Shown piece by piece: positions 56,035 to 64,000 of a stretch of DNA of 64,000 nt (position 1 is its first letter; each line of letters starts with the position of its first letter). The notes beneath the pieces were generated by a model that was given only the letters and a program-made list of their open reading frames with translations, did no database searches and was not told the DNA's origin. Position numbers and translations under genes: made by a program. Source of the stretch: Pseudomonas sp. Choline-02u-1 (GTDB taxonomy: Bacteria; Pseudomonadota; Gammaproteobacteria; Pseudomonadales; Pseudomonadaceae); assembly GCF_002836515.1 (NCBI RefSeq), contig NZ_PJBC01000003.1, positions 62,001 through 126,000 on the forward strand, in the 5' to 3' direction.

Positions 56035-57471
56035 TCAGCGATGCGCAATATTCTCCAAGGCCAGATTACGCGTACGCGGGCCGAACCAGCCGATGGTCAG
56101 CATCACGATCAGCATGCTGCTGACGATGAACGCCAACACTCCCGGCGTGCCGAAGTTGTCGAGGAACATGCCGATCAACAGACTGCTGAACACTGTCGAC
56201 AACCGACTGAACGAATAGCAGAACCCGACCGCGCGAGCGCGGATGTTGGTCGGGAACAGTTCGCTCTGGTAGGAGTGATAACTGAAGCTCAGCCAGGCGT
56301 TGCAGAAGGTGATCATCACGCCGCAGAAGATCAGCCCGAACGCGCTGGTCTGCAGGGCGAACAGGGTGCCGAAAGTCATCGCGCCGAGGGCCGAGCCGAC
56401 GATCTGCCATTTGTTTTCGAAGCGGTTGGCGAACTTCACAAACAGCAACGGCCCGAGCGGGTAAGCGAGGGTGATGATGAACGCGTACATCAGACTGTGC
56501 GTGACGCTCACGCCTTGGCCCGAAAGCAGCGCCGGCAACCAGTTGCCGAAACCGAAGAAACCGATCGCCTGAAAGATATGAAAGACGATCAGCATCAACG
56601 CGCGGCGGCGGTAGGGCGGTTGCCAGATGTCGGCGAAGCGGCCTTTGCCTTCGACATCGACTGCCACCGGTTCCGGCGCATCCAGCGCTTGGCCGTGATC
56701 CTTGGCGCAGCGCGCTTCGAGGTTGTCGAGAATGCGGTTGGCCTCGTCGAAGCGGCCATGCTGTGCCAGCCAGCGCGGGGATTCCGGCAAGCGCTTGCGC
56801 AGCCACCAGATGAACAGCGCGAACACCGCGCTGGCCAACACCACCCAACGCCAGCCGGAAACACCAAACGGCGCTTGCGGCACCAGCCACCACGACATCA
56901 AGGCCACCGCCGGCACTGACAGGAACTGCACGAAAAACGCAAAGGCAAACGCCGAGCTGCGCATGCGCTTGGGCACCAGCTCCGAGAGGTAGGCATCGAT
57001 CGTCACCAATTCGATACCCAGACCGATGCCGACCAGAAAACGCATGCCGATGATGCCCAGCGCCGAGGTCTGAATTCCCATCAGCACCGTGGCCAGCGTG
57101 TACCAGATAAGCGCGAAGGTGAAGATCGCCCGGCGACCGAAACGATCGGCCAACGGACTGAGCAGGCTGGCGCCGAGAAACAGGCCCAGGAAGGTCGCCG
57201 AAGCAAACGCTGCCTGATCGGAAAAGCCGAACACACCTTGCTTGCCAGCGGCGAAGAGACCGTCGCGAATCAGCCCCGGGCTGATGTAAGCGGTCTGAAA
57301 CAGGTCGTAGAGCTCGAAAAAACCACCGATCGACAGCAGCGCCACCAGACGCCAGATCGTGGCTACCGCGGGCAGTCGATCGATGCGGGCGGAAATCCCG
57401 GCGGCGCGTACCGGGTCGATGCCGTCACTGTGCGCGGCGGCGGATGCGTGAGCAGTCATAAGCTGATCCAT
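56035..57471 (-). CDS. MFS transporter, metabolite:proton symporter type
   Basis: Inner-membrane transporter of 478 residues with 12 predicted helices. Loop 2-3 motif SPLADRFGRRAIF and ERRRP-like RLPESPRWLAQHGRFDEANR in the central loop identify the sugar-porter/SHS-like branch. An ATG four codons in is an alternative start; neither has a strong ribosome site. It stands alone. Substrate is not predictable; nearby genes do not point to one. Confidence 0.87.
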   Translation of the reverse strand: MDQLMTAHASAAAHSDGIDPVRAAGISARIDRLPAVATIWRLVALLSIGGFFELYDLFQTAYISPGLIRDGLFAAGKQGVFGFSDQAAFASATFLGLFLGASLLSPLADRFGRRAIFTFALIWYTLATVLMGIQTSALGIIGMRFLVGIGLGIELVTIDAYLSELVPKRMRSSAFAFAFFVQFLSVPAVALMSWWLVPQAPFGVSGWRWVVLASAVFALFIWWLRKRLPESPRWLAQHGRFDEANRILDNLEARCAKDHGQALDAPEPVAVDVEGKGRFADIWQPPYRRRALMLIVFHIFQAIGFFGFGNWLPALLSGQGVSVTHSLMYAFIITLAYPLGPLLFVKFANRFENKWQIVGSALGAMTFGTLFALQTSAFGLIFCGVMITFCNAWLSFSYHSYQSELFPTNIRARAVGFCYSFSRLSTVFSSLLIGMFLDNFGTPGVLAFIVSSMLIVMLTIGWFGPRTRNLALENIAHR

Positions 57472-57584
57472 TTTTTATTGATGGAAAAGCTTAGCCTGCT
57501 ATCGGAGTTCGAGGATTGTGAATGTCGGCTGTTTACTCGGGTGAACCGCTGATTTTTTGCAATATCTACTTACGAATTAGCGAT

Positions 57585-58025
57585 TTATGCCGCAGCGGCA
57601 GAATCTGGCAGCGCCGAGTTCGGCAGGCCGAAGATCCGGTCGAACAGCCAGTTGAAGACGAAGGTGTAGCACGGGATAAAAATGATCAGCGCCAGATCCA
57701 GCAGAAACGCCTGCACCAGACTGATGTTCATCCACCACGCAATCAGCGGAATCAGAAACACGATCAGCGTCAGTTGAAAGCCGACCGCATGGGCGATGCG
57801 CCGTTTCACCGTACGGGTACGCGAGACCTGGCGACTTTCCCAGCGCTCGAACAATGAGGTGTAAATAAAATTCCAGGTCACGGCGATGCTGGTGATGATT
57901 ACCGCCAATGGCCCTGTGCTGCCTGGCGATGTGCCCGACAGCAACGCCAGACCGAGCGCCGAGAAGGTCATGCCGATCACTTCGTAGAGCGACACGTAGA
58001 CCAGTTTGCGTTTCACGCCTTGCAT
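57585..58025 (-). CDS. PACE-family multidrug efflux protein
   Basis: Inner-membrane protein of 146 residues with four predicted helices, two tandem BTP (bacterial transmembrane pair) domains. ATG at 58025 (MQGVKRKLVYVSLYEVIGMT) with AAAGAGG upstream. Helix 1 keeps the acidic residue in LYEVIG; helix 2 ends WNFIYTSLFERWE and helix 4 ends FNWLFDRIFG, the paired WNxxFD-like motifs. AceI-like members export chlorhexidine and polyamines. In the second RxxHExxFE-like motif the Glu positions are Ala and Gln (RIAHAVGFQ), a normal variation in repeat two or a weakness. Confidence 0.85.
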   Translation of the reverse strand: MQGVKRKLVYVSLYEVIGMTFSALGLALLSGTSPGSTGPLAVIITSIAVTWNFIYTSLFERWESRQVSRTRTVKRRIAHAVGFQLTLIVFLIPLIAWWMNISLVQAFLLDLALIIFIPCYTFVFNWLFDRIFGLPNSALPDSAAAA

Positions 58026-58146
58026 GCAGATTTGCCTCTTTCTTGCCAATTGTGACCAGCAGGGCTGGCGAAGGCGGCGAAAGATAGCTTCAATAGTCCT
58101 GACAGAAAAAGTCGGTAGCTTTCAGTTTTATTGATAGGTGGGAAAC

Positions 58147-59019
58147 TTGAATTTCAACAGCGACAGCATCGAGTTGTTTCTGGCGGTGATCGAACGCGGT
58201 TCGTTTTCCGCCGCCGCTCGGCAATTGGGCAAGGTGCCGTCGGCGGTGAGCATGGGCATTGCCAACCTTGAGGCCGAACTCGGTTACCCGTTGTTCGACC
58301 GCAGTCATCGTGAGCCGCAACCCACGGCGATGGCACAGTCGCTGGTGCCCCACGCGCGATTGATCGCCGAACAGCTCAAGCAGCTGCGAGTGCACGCGGT
58401 GGAGTTATCGCTGGGCCTGGAAAGCAGGTTGTCGATTGGTGTGGTCGCGGACATTGATCGGCGGCGTTTGCTGGCAGCGATCAAGGTAATTGCCGAGCGC
58501 CATCCGTTGCTCGACATCGAAGTGCTGACCGCGCCTCAGGATGATGTGCTGGCGATGTTGCACGGTGGCCGGGTCAGCGTGTGTCTGGCGTTTGCGGGGT
58601 TAAGCGTGAATGCGCTGGAGCGGTTTCAGTTCGTCGGCAGCGAACGGATGATCGCCACGCTGGCGGCAGACAGTCCGTTGTTGCAGGGGCGGGATGTGTT
58701 TCTTGAAGACCTGGTGCAAGTGCGGCAGATCATCGTCGCCAGCCGCGACTTGCCGATCAGCGAAACGCGGCCGTTGGTGGCTGAATCTTACTGGCGCACG
58801 GACAATCTTGAGACGGCAATGGAAATGGTCGAAGCAGGACTGGGGTGGGGTAATTTTCCGCTATCGGTGGTGCAGCCGTGGCTGGACACGGGACGTTTGA
58901 AAAGGCTGAATTTTCGTAACATCGAAAATGGCCTGGTGCTGCCGGTGCATGCGGTGTGGCTCAAGAGCCAGCCCCTGAAGAAGGGCGCGCAGGCACTGGT
59001 GGACCTGCTCAGCCATTGA
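58147..59019 (+). CDS. LysR-family transcriptional regulator
   Basis: DNA-binding regulator of 290 residues. The N-terminal helix-turn-helix is LFLAVIERGSFSAAARQLGK with VPSAVSMGIANLEAELGYPL. The effector domain follows from about 90. Start is uncertain: TTG at 58147 (MNFNSDSIELF) has AGGTGGG five bases upstream, while a GTG three codons earlier at 58138 lacks a site. It is divergent from the PACE gene, about 120 bases apart, so it probably controls that gene, as PACE regulators such as AceR do. Confidence 0.88.
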   Translation: MNFNSDSIELFLAVIERGSFSAAARQLGKVPSAVSMGIANLEAELGYPLFDRSHREPQPTAMAQSLVPHARLIAEQLKQLRVHAVELSLGLESRLSIGVVADIDRRRLLAAIKVIAERHPLLDIEVLTAPQDDVLAMLHGGRVSVCLAFAGLSVNALERFQFVGSERMIATLAADSPLLQGRDVFLEDLVQVRQIIVASRDLPISETRPLVAESYWRTDNLETAMEMVEAGLGWGNFPLSVVQPWLDTGRLKRLNFRNIENGLVLPVHAVWLKSQPLKKGAQALVDLLSH

Positions 59020-59032
59020 GCCCAACACAAAA

Positions 59033-59123
59033 CCCTGTGGGAGCTGCCGAAGGCTGCGATCTTTTGATCTGGCTTTTGAAGATCAAGATCAAAAGATCGC
59101 AGCCTTCGGCAGCTCCTACAGGG
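59033..59123. repeat. Inverted repeat pair (family B)
   Basis: CCCTGTGGGAGCTGCCGAAG and its inverted partner with GATCTTTTGATC-type inner arms, between convergent lysR and gntR. Confidence 0.9.
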
Positions 59124-59136
59124 GATTGCGTGAGTT

Positions 59137-60168
59137 TCAGGTGCTCTCGCGGATCTTGAGCTCAAAGCCCATATCTTCCACCGGTCGCGCTACTTTGTTG
59201 CCCGCCATCAATGTCAGCATCTGCTCCGCTGCGCGCCGGCCGATTGCTTCACGCGGAGTATTGATGCTGCTCAGGCGGGGAACCATGTGCTCGGACATCG
59301 GCAAGTCGTTGAAACCCAGAATCGCCACTTGCTCGGGAATCCTGATGCCGTTACGCAACGCTTCAAGCAGCGCGCCTTGGGCCAGGTCATCGTTGCCGAA
59401 GAAAATCGCATCAACATCCGGATGCGCTGCCAGCAGTTGCATAAACAACTCACCCCCCAAGCCCACCGAAGAGGCACGCGGTGTCAGCACTTCCAGATCC
59501 GGGTCGTAGCGGCCAGCCTTCTGCAATGCCTTGCGAAAACCCTCGCCACGCAGCAACGTGCGTTGATCCAGCTGCGCGCCGATGTAGGCCAGGCGCTTGC
59601 GCCCACGCGAGAGCAAATGCTGCGCCGCTGTTTCACCGGCGCTGAGCTGCGAGAAGCCCACGCAATTGACCCCGGCGGCGCTGTCCAGCTCCATCATGTA
59701 CACGCAGGGAATGTTGCTGACCTCAATCATCCGCCGCGAACTTTCCGTGCGATCAAAACCGGTCAGCAGAAGCCCGCGCGGCTGATAGGCCATGTAATTG
59801 CGCAGCAGGTTTTCTTCTTCATCGCGCGAGTAGTGGAAGTTGCCGATCAGCACTTCGAAGCCCTTGGGCGTCAGCACCCGATGAATGGCTTCCAGCGTAT
59901 CAATGAACAGCAGGTTGGACAGTGACGGCACCAGCACCACCACCGAATGGCTCTGCGCCGACGCCAGCGCGCGGGCAGCGGGATTGACCACATAGTTGAG
60001 CTCGAGCGCGGCTTTCTGCACTTTTTCCACCAGTTCGGTGGCGACTGTGCTCACCCCGCGCAAGGCGCGCGAGGCGGTGATCGGGCTGACGCCGGCCAGG
60101 CGGGCTACTTCGTTGAGGGTCGGACGGCCGGTGGTGCGGGTATTTTTATCGTTCTTGGGGGAGGTCAT
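59137..60168 (-). CDS. gntR: GntR, LacI-family repressor of gluconate genes
   Basis: Repressor released by gluconate. It has 343 residues from the ATG at 60168; an upstream in-frame TTG is rejected. The N-terminal LacI helix-turn-helix is RPTLNEVARLAGVSPITASR ALRG, then the hinge RALASAQSHSVVVLVPSLSN. A periplasmic-binding-like effector domain follows (FFGNDDLAQGALLEALRNGI). Divergent from gntK. A GGTAGCGCTGTC operator lies 35 bases upstream, so it likely controls itself. Confidence 0.93.
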   Translation of the reverse strand: MTSPKNDKNTRTTGRPTLNEVARLAGVSPITASRALRGVSTVATELVEKVQKAALELNYVVNPAARALASAQSHSVVVLVPSLSNLLFIDTLEAIHRVLTPKGFEVLIGNFHYSRDEEENLLRNYMAYQPRGLLLTGFDRTESSRRMIEVSNIPCVYMMELDSAAGVNCVGFSQLSAGETAAQHLLSRGRKRLAYIGAQLDQRTLLRGEGFRKALQKAGRYDPDLEVLTPRASSVGLGGELFMQLLAAHPDVDAIFFGNDDLAQGALLEALRNGIRIPEQVAILGFNDLPMSEHMVPRLSSINTPREAIGRRAAEQMLTLMAGNKVARPVEDMGFELKIREST

Positions 60169-60202
60169 CGGGCGGCTTGCCAAACAAAAATCAAGGCACT
60201 AA

Positions 60203-60214
60203 GGTAGCGCTGTC
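60203..60214. promoter_or_regulatory. GntR operator 1 (gntR side)
   Basis: GGTAGCGCTGTC, near-palindromic around AGCGCT; same sequence as operator 2. Confidence 0.72.
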
Positions 60215-60354
60215 CTGATGCAGCTGCAAATGCGTGAGCGCGATCCTGCCTGATCTGCGCGCTTTGGCGTTAGGAACAAACCTGCTGCAACCCAAAAAAA
60301 CGACAAGAAGGCGTCGGCAACTTCTGCCTGTGCACTAGAGTCATAGCTAGCAAA

Positions 60355-60366
60355 GGTAGCGCTGTC
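60355..60366. promoter_or_regulatory. GntR operator 2 (gntK side)
   Basis: GGTAGCGCTGTC, 19 bases before the gntK ATG; identical to operator 1. Confidence 0.75.
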
Positions 60367-60384
60367 TGCGCGCTGAGGTGTTAT

Positions 60385-60918
60385 ATGAGTCATCCCATCA
60401 CCGCCCTGGTCATCATGGGCGTTGCCGGTTGCGGCAAGACGTGCGTCAGCCAGGCCCTGTGCCATTTGAGCGGCGCCACTGCCATTGAAGGCGATACTTT
60501 CCATCCGGCCGCGAACATCGAAAAGATGAGCGCGGGGATCCCCCTGAACGACGACGACCGCGCCGGCTGGCTCGACAGCCTGTGCGATGAACTGCGTCGC
60601 GTCGATGCCGACGGCCAGCGCCCGGTGTTGACCTGCTCCGCGCTTAAACACAGTTATCGCGAACGTCTGCGCAGTGCCTTGCCGGGCCTGGGCTTCGTGT
60701 TTCTTGAATTGACCCCGGAAGTCGCCGCCGAGCGTGTATCGCACCGCCCGGGCCACTTCATGCCGGCGACGTTGATCGAAAGCCAGTTCGCCACCCTCGA
60801 ATCGCCCAAGGGCGAGCCGCTGACCCTGGCGCTCAACGCCTCGGTACACAGCGTTGAAGAGCTGGCACTGCAGGCTCACGTCTGGTGGCAGGCCAACGGT
60901 CTGAAACAGGCGGTATGA
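60385..60918 (+). CDS. gntK: gluconokinase
   Basis: Phosphorylates gluconate to 6-phosphogluconate, feeding Edd. It has 177 residues. Walker A is GVAGCGKT (12-19), then IEGDTFHPAANIEKMSAGIP, LTCSALKHSYRERLR and SHRPGHFMPATLIESQFATL. AGGTG precedes the ATG at 60385. It is followed 82 bases later by gntT. Confidence 0.95.
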   Translation: MSHPITALVIMGVAGCGKTCVSQALCHLSGATAIEGDTFHPAANIEKMSAGIPLNDDDRAGWLDSLCDELRRVDADGQRPVLTCSALKHSYRERLRSALPGLGFVFLELTPEVAAERVSHRPGHFMPATLIESQFATLESPKGEPLTLALNASVHSVEELALQAHVWWQANGLKQAV

Positions 60919-60931
60919 GTATGTTGAAAAA

Positions 60932-60943
60932 GACAGCGCTGTC
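60932..60943. promoter_or_regulatory. GntR operator 3 (gntT side)
   Basis: GACAGCGCTGTC, a perfect 12-base palindrome, 57 bases before gntT. It shares the AGCGCTGTC core of operators 1 and 2. Confidence 0.75.
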
Positions 60944-61000
60944 CTCCCGACTTCTGTTCAACCCGCTTTAATAACAACAACAATCCAGGAGACACCTCCC

Positions 61001-62353
61001 ATGTTTGGCATGTCCCACGAGACGTTCCTGCTGCTCGATGCAGTGGTCACGGTAATCGGCCTGATTATCCTGATCACCAAATTCAAGCTTCACCCGTTCA
61101 TTGCACTGACCATCGCCGCCGCGTTCCTCGGCCTGACTTCCGGCATGCCGATCAACACCATCATCAAGGCGTTCCAGGACGGCTTCGGTGGCGTGCTCGG
61201 TTTCGTCGGCATCATCCTCGCCCTGGGCACCATGCTCGGCAAGATGATGGCCGAATCCGGCGGTGCCGATCAGATCGCCCAGACCCTGATCCGCGCCTTC
61301 GGCAAGGACAAAGTCCAGTGGGCAATGATGTTCGCCGCGTTCCTGGTGGGCATTCCGCTGTTCTTCGAAATCGGCTTCGTGCTGCTGATTCCGCTGGTGT
61401 TCATCGTCGCGCGCCGCACCGGTGTGTCGATCATCAAGATCGGTATCCCACTGTTGGCCGGTCTGTCTGCGGTGCATGGTCTGGTGCCACCGCACCCGGG
61501 CCCGCTGCTGGCCATCGGGGTATTCGGCGCTGACATCGGCAAGACGATTCTCTACGGTCTGATCGTTGCGCTGCCGACCGCCATCATTGCCGGTCCGATC
61601 TTCGGTACTTTCATTGCCAAACATATTCCCGGCCACCCGAATCAGGAACTGGTCGATCAACTGGCCCGCGAAAACGACTCGGCCAACCTGCCGAGCTTCA
61701 GCATCACCCTGGTCACCGTGCTGCTACCGGTGTTTCTGATGTTGCTGAAAACCTTCGCTGACGTGGCGCTGCCGGACGGCAATTTCTTCCGTATCTGGAT
61801 GGACATGATCGGCCATCCGATCTCCGCGCTGCTGCTGGCATTGCTGCTGTCGCTGTACACCTTCGGCTACAAGCAGGGCATCGGTTCCAACCAGATGCTC
61901 AAATGGCTCGACGCCAGTCTGGCGCCGACCGCTGCGATCATTCTGATCATCGGCGCCGGCGGTGGCTTCAAGCAGATGCTGGTGACCAGCGGCGTGGGCG
62001 ATGTGATCGGTCACATGGCGGTCAGCGCACAGATCTCGCCGATCCTGCTGGCGTGGCTGGTGGCTGCGGTGATCCGTATCGCAACCGGTTCGGCCACCGT
62101 GGCGACCATCACCGGCGCCGGCATTGTCGTGCCCGTGGTCGGGATGATTCCGGGCGTCAACCGTGAGCTGCTGGTACTCGCGACCGGCGCCGGTTCGCTG
62201 ATCCTGTCGCACGTTAACGACGCCGGTTTCTGGCTGGTCAAGCAGTACTTCAACATGACCGTGGCCGAAACCTTCAAGACCTGGACCGCGATGGAAACCA
62301 TCCTCTCGGTGGTCGGCCTGGGCTTTATCCTGCTGCTGTCGCTGTTCGTTTAA
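61001..62353 (+). CDS. gntT: gluconate:proton symporter
   Basis: Inner-membrane gluconate importer of the GntP family, 450 residues, 12 or more predicted helices. CAGGAG precedes the ATG. Family motifs: LGTMLGKMMAESGGADQIAQ, IPLFFEIGFVLLIPLVF, HGLVPPHPGPLLAIG and NDAGFWLVKQYFNMTVAET. Its own operator suggests extra GntR control within the cluster. A strong terminator follows. Confidence 0.95.
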   Translation: MFGMSHETFLLLDAVVTVIGLIILITKFKLHPFIALTIAAAFLGLTSGMPINTIIKAFQDGFGGVLGFVGIILALGTMLGKMMAESGGADQIAQTLIRAFGKDKVQWAMMFAAFLVGIPLFFEIGFVLLIPLVFIVARRTGVSIIKIGIPLLAGLSAVHGLVPPHPGPLLAIGVFGADIGKTILYGLIVALPTAIIAGPIFGTFIAKHIPGHPNQELVDQLARENDSANLPSFSITLVTVLLPVFLMLLKTFADVALPDGNFFRIWMDMIGHPISALLLALLLSLYTFGYKQGIGSNQMLKWLDASLAPTAAIILIIGAGGGFKQMLVTSGVGDVIGHMAVSAQISPILLAWLVAAVIRIATGSATVATITGAGIVVPVVGMIPGVNRELLVLATGAGSLILSHVNDAGFWLVKQYFNMTVAETFKTWTAMETILSVVGLGFILLLSLFV

Positions 62354-62371
62354 GCGGCAGTTTGCAGGCGC

Positions 62372-62399
62372 AAAAAAACCGCAGCGATGCGGTTTTTTT
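62372..62399 (+). terminator. Rho-independent terminator of gntT
   Basis: AAAAAAACCGC-AGCGAT-GCGGTTTTTTT, 18 bases after the stop; symmetric, works in either direction. Confidence 0.95.
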
Positions 62400-62420
62400 G
62401 TGGGCGCGGACTTCCTGCTT

Positions 62421-62526
62421 GATCGTTCCCACGCTCCGCGTGGGAATGTAGCCCGGGACGCTCCGCGTCCCAAAGCGGACGCAGAGCGTCCATTGAGGCA
62501 TTCCCACGCAGAGCGTGGGAACGATC
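62421..62526. repeat. Inverted repeat pair (family C, GATCGTTCCCACG type)
   Basis: GATCGTTCCCACG...CGTGGGAACGATC outer arms with GGACGCTCCGCG inner arms, between convergent gntT and alaC. Confidence 0.9.
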
Positions 62527-62539
62527 AGAGGCGTGTCAG

Positions 62540-63748
62540 TTATTTGGTAACCAAGCCATCCGCGCGGAACATCCCGCGAATCCCACGCACAGCCTGACGA
62601 ATACGGTCCTGGTTCTCGATCAGGGCAAAGCGCACATGGTCGTCGCCATATTCGCCAAAACCCACGCCCGGCGAGACGCAGACTTTGGCCTCGGCCAGCA
62701 GTTTCTTGGCAAACTCCAGCGAGCCCAGATGCGCATACGCCTCTGGAATCTTCGCCCAGACGTACATCGAAGCCTTCGGATTCTCGACCATCCAGCCTAA
62801 TTCATGCAGGCCTTTGACCAGCACGTTGCGGCGTTGGCGGTATTGCTCGGCGATGTCGCGCACGCACTGTTGATCACCTTCCAGCGCAGCAATTGCCGCC
62901 ACTTGCAGCGGAGTGAACGTGCCGTAGTCGTGGTAGCTCTTGATCCGCGCCAGGGCGTTGACCAGTTCCGGGTTGCCGACCATGAAACCGATACGCCAGC
63001 CGGCCATGTTGTAGCTCTTGGACAGGGTGAAAAACTCCACCGCAATGTCCTTGGCCCCCGGCACCTGCATGATCGACGGCGCTTTCCAGCCGTCGTAGAC
63101 GATGTCGGCGTAAGCCAGGTCGTGGATGACCAACACGTCGTACTGCTTGGCGAGCGCAATCACCCGTTCGAAGAAATCCAGCTCCACGCATTGCGCGGTC
63201 GGGTTCGACGGGAAGCCGAGGATCATCATTTTCGGCTTGGGGATCGAGCCGCGAATCGCCCGTTCCAGTTCGTCGAAGAAATCCACGCCCGGCACCAGCG
63301 GCACCGAACGCACCTGCGCGCCGGCAATCACCGCGCCGTAAATGTGAATCGGGTAGCTCGGGTTCGGCACCAGCACGGTGTCGCCCTGATCCAGGGTCGC
63401 CAGCATCAGATGCGCCAGGCCTTCCTTGGAACCGATGGTGACAATGGCTTCGCTTTCCGGGTCGATATCGACTTCGTAACGCTGCTTGTACCAGTTGGAA
63501 ATCGCCCGACGCAGGCGTGGAATGCCTTTGGAAGTCGAGTAACCGTGAGTGTCTTCACGCTGAGCAACTTGCACGAGTTTTTCGACAATGTGCGGCGGCG
63601 TGGCGCCGTCGGGGTTGCCCATGCTCAGGTCGATGATGTCTTCACCACGGCGGCGAGCGGCCATTTTCAGCTCGGCGGTGATGTTGAAAACGTAAGGGGG
63701 GAGTCGATCTATGCGCGCAAAGCGGCGCGGCGAACCTTGTTCGGCCAT
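62540..63748 (-). CDS. alaC: alanine aminotransferase AlaC
   Basis: Class I/II aminotransferase of 402 residues; interconverts alanine and pyruvate with glutamate. Starts [20 protein letters not shown]. Motifs: [47 protein letters not shown] and the PLP lysine in [20 protein letters not shown]. AlaC/YfdZ family members share the [14 protein letters not shown] start. It is divergent from the LysE-type gene. Confidence 0.92.
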   Translation of the reverse strand: MAEQGSPRRFARIDRLPPYVFNITAELKMAARRRGEDIIDLSMGNPDGATPPHIVEKLVQVAQREDTHGYSTSKGIPRLRRAISNWYKQRYEVDIDPESEAIVTIGSKEGLAHLMLATLDQGDTVLVPNPSYPIHIYGAVIAGAQVRSVPLVPGVDFFDELERAIRGSIPKPKMMILGFPSNPTAQCVELDFFERVIALAKQYDVLVIHDLAYADIVYDGWKAPSIMQVPGAKDIAVEFFTLSKSYNMAGWRIGFMVGNPELVNALARIKSYHDYGTFTPLQVAAIAALEGDQQCVRDIAEQYRQRRNVLVKGLHELGWMVENPKASMYVWAKIPEAYAHLGSLEFAKKLLAEAKVCVSPGVGFGEYGDDHVRFALIENQDRIRQAVRGIRGMFRADGLVTK

Positions 63749-63886
63749 TGTTGCCTCGGATAACGTAAGCGCCCGGAACCGTCCGAGCGACGCTGGTCAC
63801 TGCGGTGACCTGTGGCGGAAGATAAGTGCAGTGATGGCATACTGTCCAGCACGGTTGTAAACATTTTTTTCAAGGAAAATCGCCCA

Positions 63887-64000
63887 ATGGAATTCACCAG
63901 CGGCTTCTTGCTGAGCCTTTCGCTGTGCCTGGATATCGGCGTGGCCAACATCGCGATGATCACCCTGGCCATGCAGCGCGGCTACTTTCAGGGCTTTGCA
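63887..64000 (+). CDS. LysE/RhtB-family amino acid exporter (partial, C-terminus off window)
   Basis: ATG at 63887 with AAGGA upstream; 38 codons remain before the window ends. Starts MEFTSGFLLSLSLCLDIGVA and continues NIAMITLAMQRGYFQGFA. A first membrane helix and the GYFQGF loop fit the LysE family start. Too short for substrate. Confidence 0.75.
   Translation, partial: MEFTSGFLLSLSLCLDIGVANIAMITLAMQRGYFQGFA

Overview
This window is ordinary chromosome from a Pseudomonas of the P. fluorescens group. The evidence is high-GC coding sequence, a complete Entner-Doudoroff glucose locus (gap/edd/glk/gltR-gtrS/gts/oprB/hexR/zwf/pgl/eda), an arcDABC arginine deiminase operon, a GcsR-controlled glycine cleavage operon, and many short inverted-repeat pairs of the GTGGGAGCGGGCTTGCTCGC type that litter intergenic DNA in this group. 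I see no phage, insertion sequence, CRISPR array, tRNA or rRNA.

Layout. 1-6409: serine/glycine catabolism (sdaA partial, gcvP, gcvH) with the sigma54 activator gene gcsR upstream; a sigma54 promoter and three GcsR-like sites lie in front of gcvH. 6618-13772: arginine deiminase pathway (arcD, arcA, arcB, arcC and a small DUF5064-like gene), with a second arcD paralogue transcribed divergently. 13880-18125: a family III CoA-transferase, a dCache chemoreceptor and a DUF454 membrane protein. 18277-23280: haem signalling and uptake of the Hxu type (sigma factor, anti-sigma, TonB transducer receptor) with a haem oxygenase, two Fur-like boxes and a terminator before the oxygenase. 23502-42371: glucose metabolism, with HexR-like operators in front of gap, edd and zwf, and the periplasmic glucose transporter gtsABCD, an AGE-family isomerase, OprB and a mutarotase.

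42541-54070: mixed housekeeping genes: an intradiol-dioxygenase-like protein without its metal ligands, a class V aminotransferase-like enzyme, DUF3820 and PA2169-family proteins, a MaoC hydratase, a lipase-like hydrolase, fadD2-fadD1, CsbD, YihY, a second-type peptide deformylase, a GNAT and a 36-residue lysine-rich protein. 54357-55902: a BdlA-like PAS-PAS chemoreceptor preceded by a long, hairpin-rich leader that carries a possible 31-codon ORF and several GGA motifs. 56035-59019: MFS transporter, PACE-type efflux protein, LysR regulator. 59137-62353: gluconate regulon (gntR, gntK, gntT) with a shared palindromic operator in front of each gene. 62540-64000: alanine aminotransferase alaC and the start of a LysE-type transporter.

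How it fits together: gluconate and glucose enter through GntT/GntK or OprB/GtsABCD, converge on 6-phosphogluconate, and are split by Edd/Eda to pyruvate and glyceraldehyde-3-phosphate, which Gap oxidises. HexR, GltR-GtrS and GntR would coordinate this. No clearly novel multi-gene system is visible. The least explained pieces are the leader of the BdlA-like gene, the dioxygenase-like pseudoenzyme, the paired arcD genes and the small lysine-rich protein.
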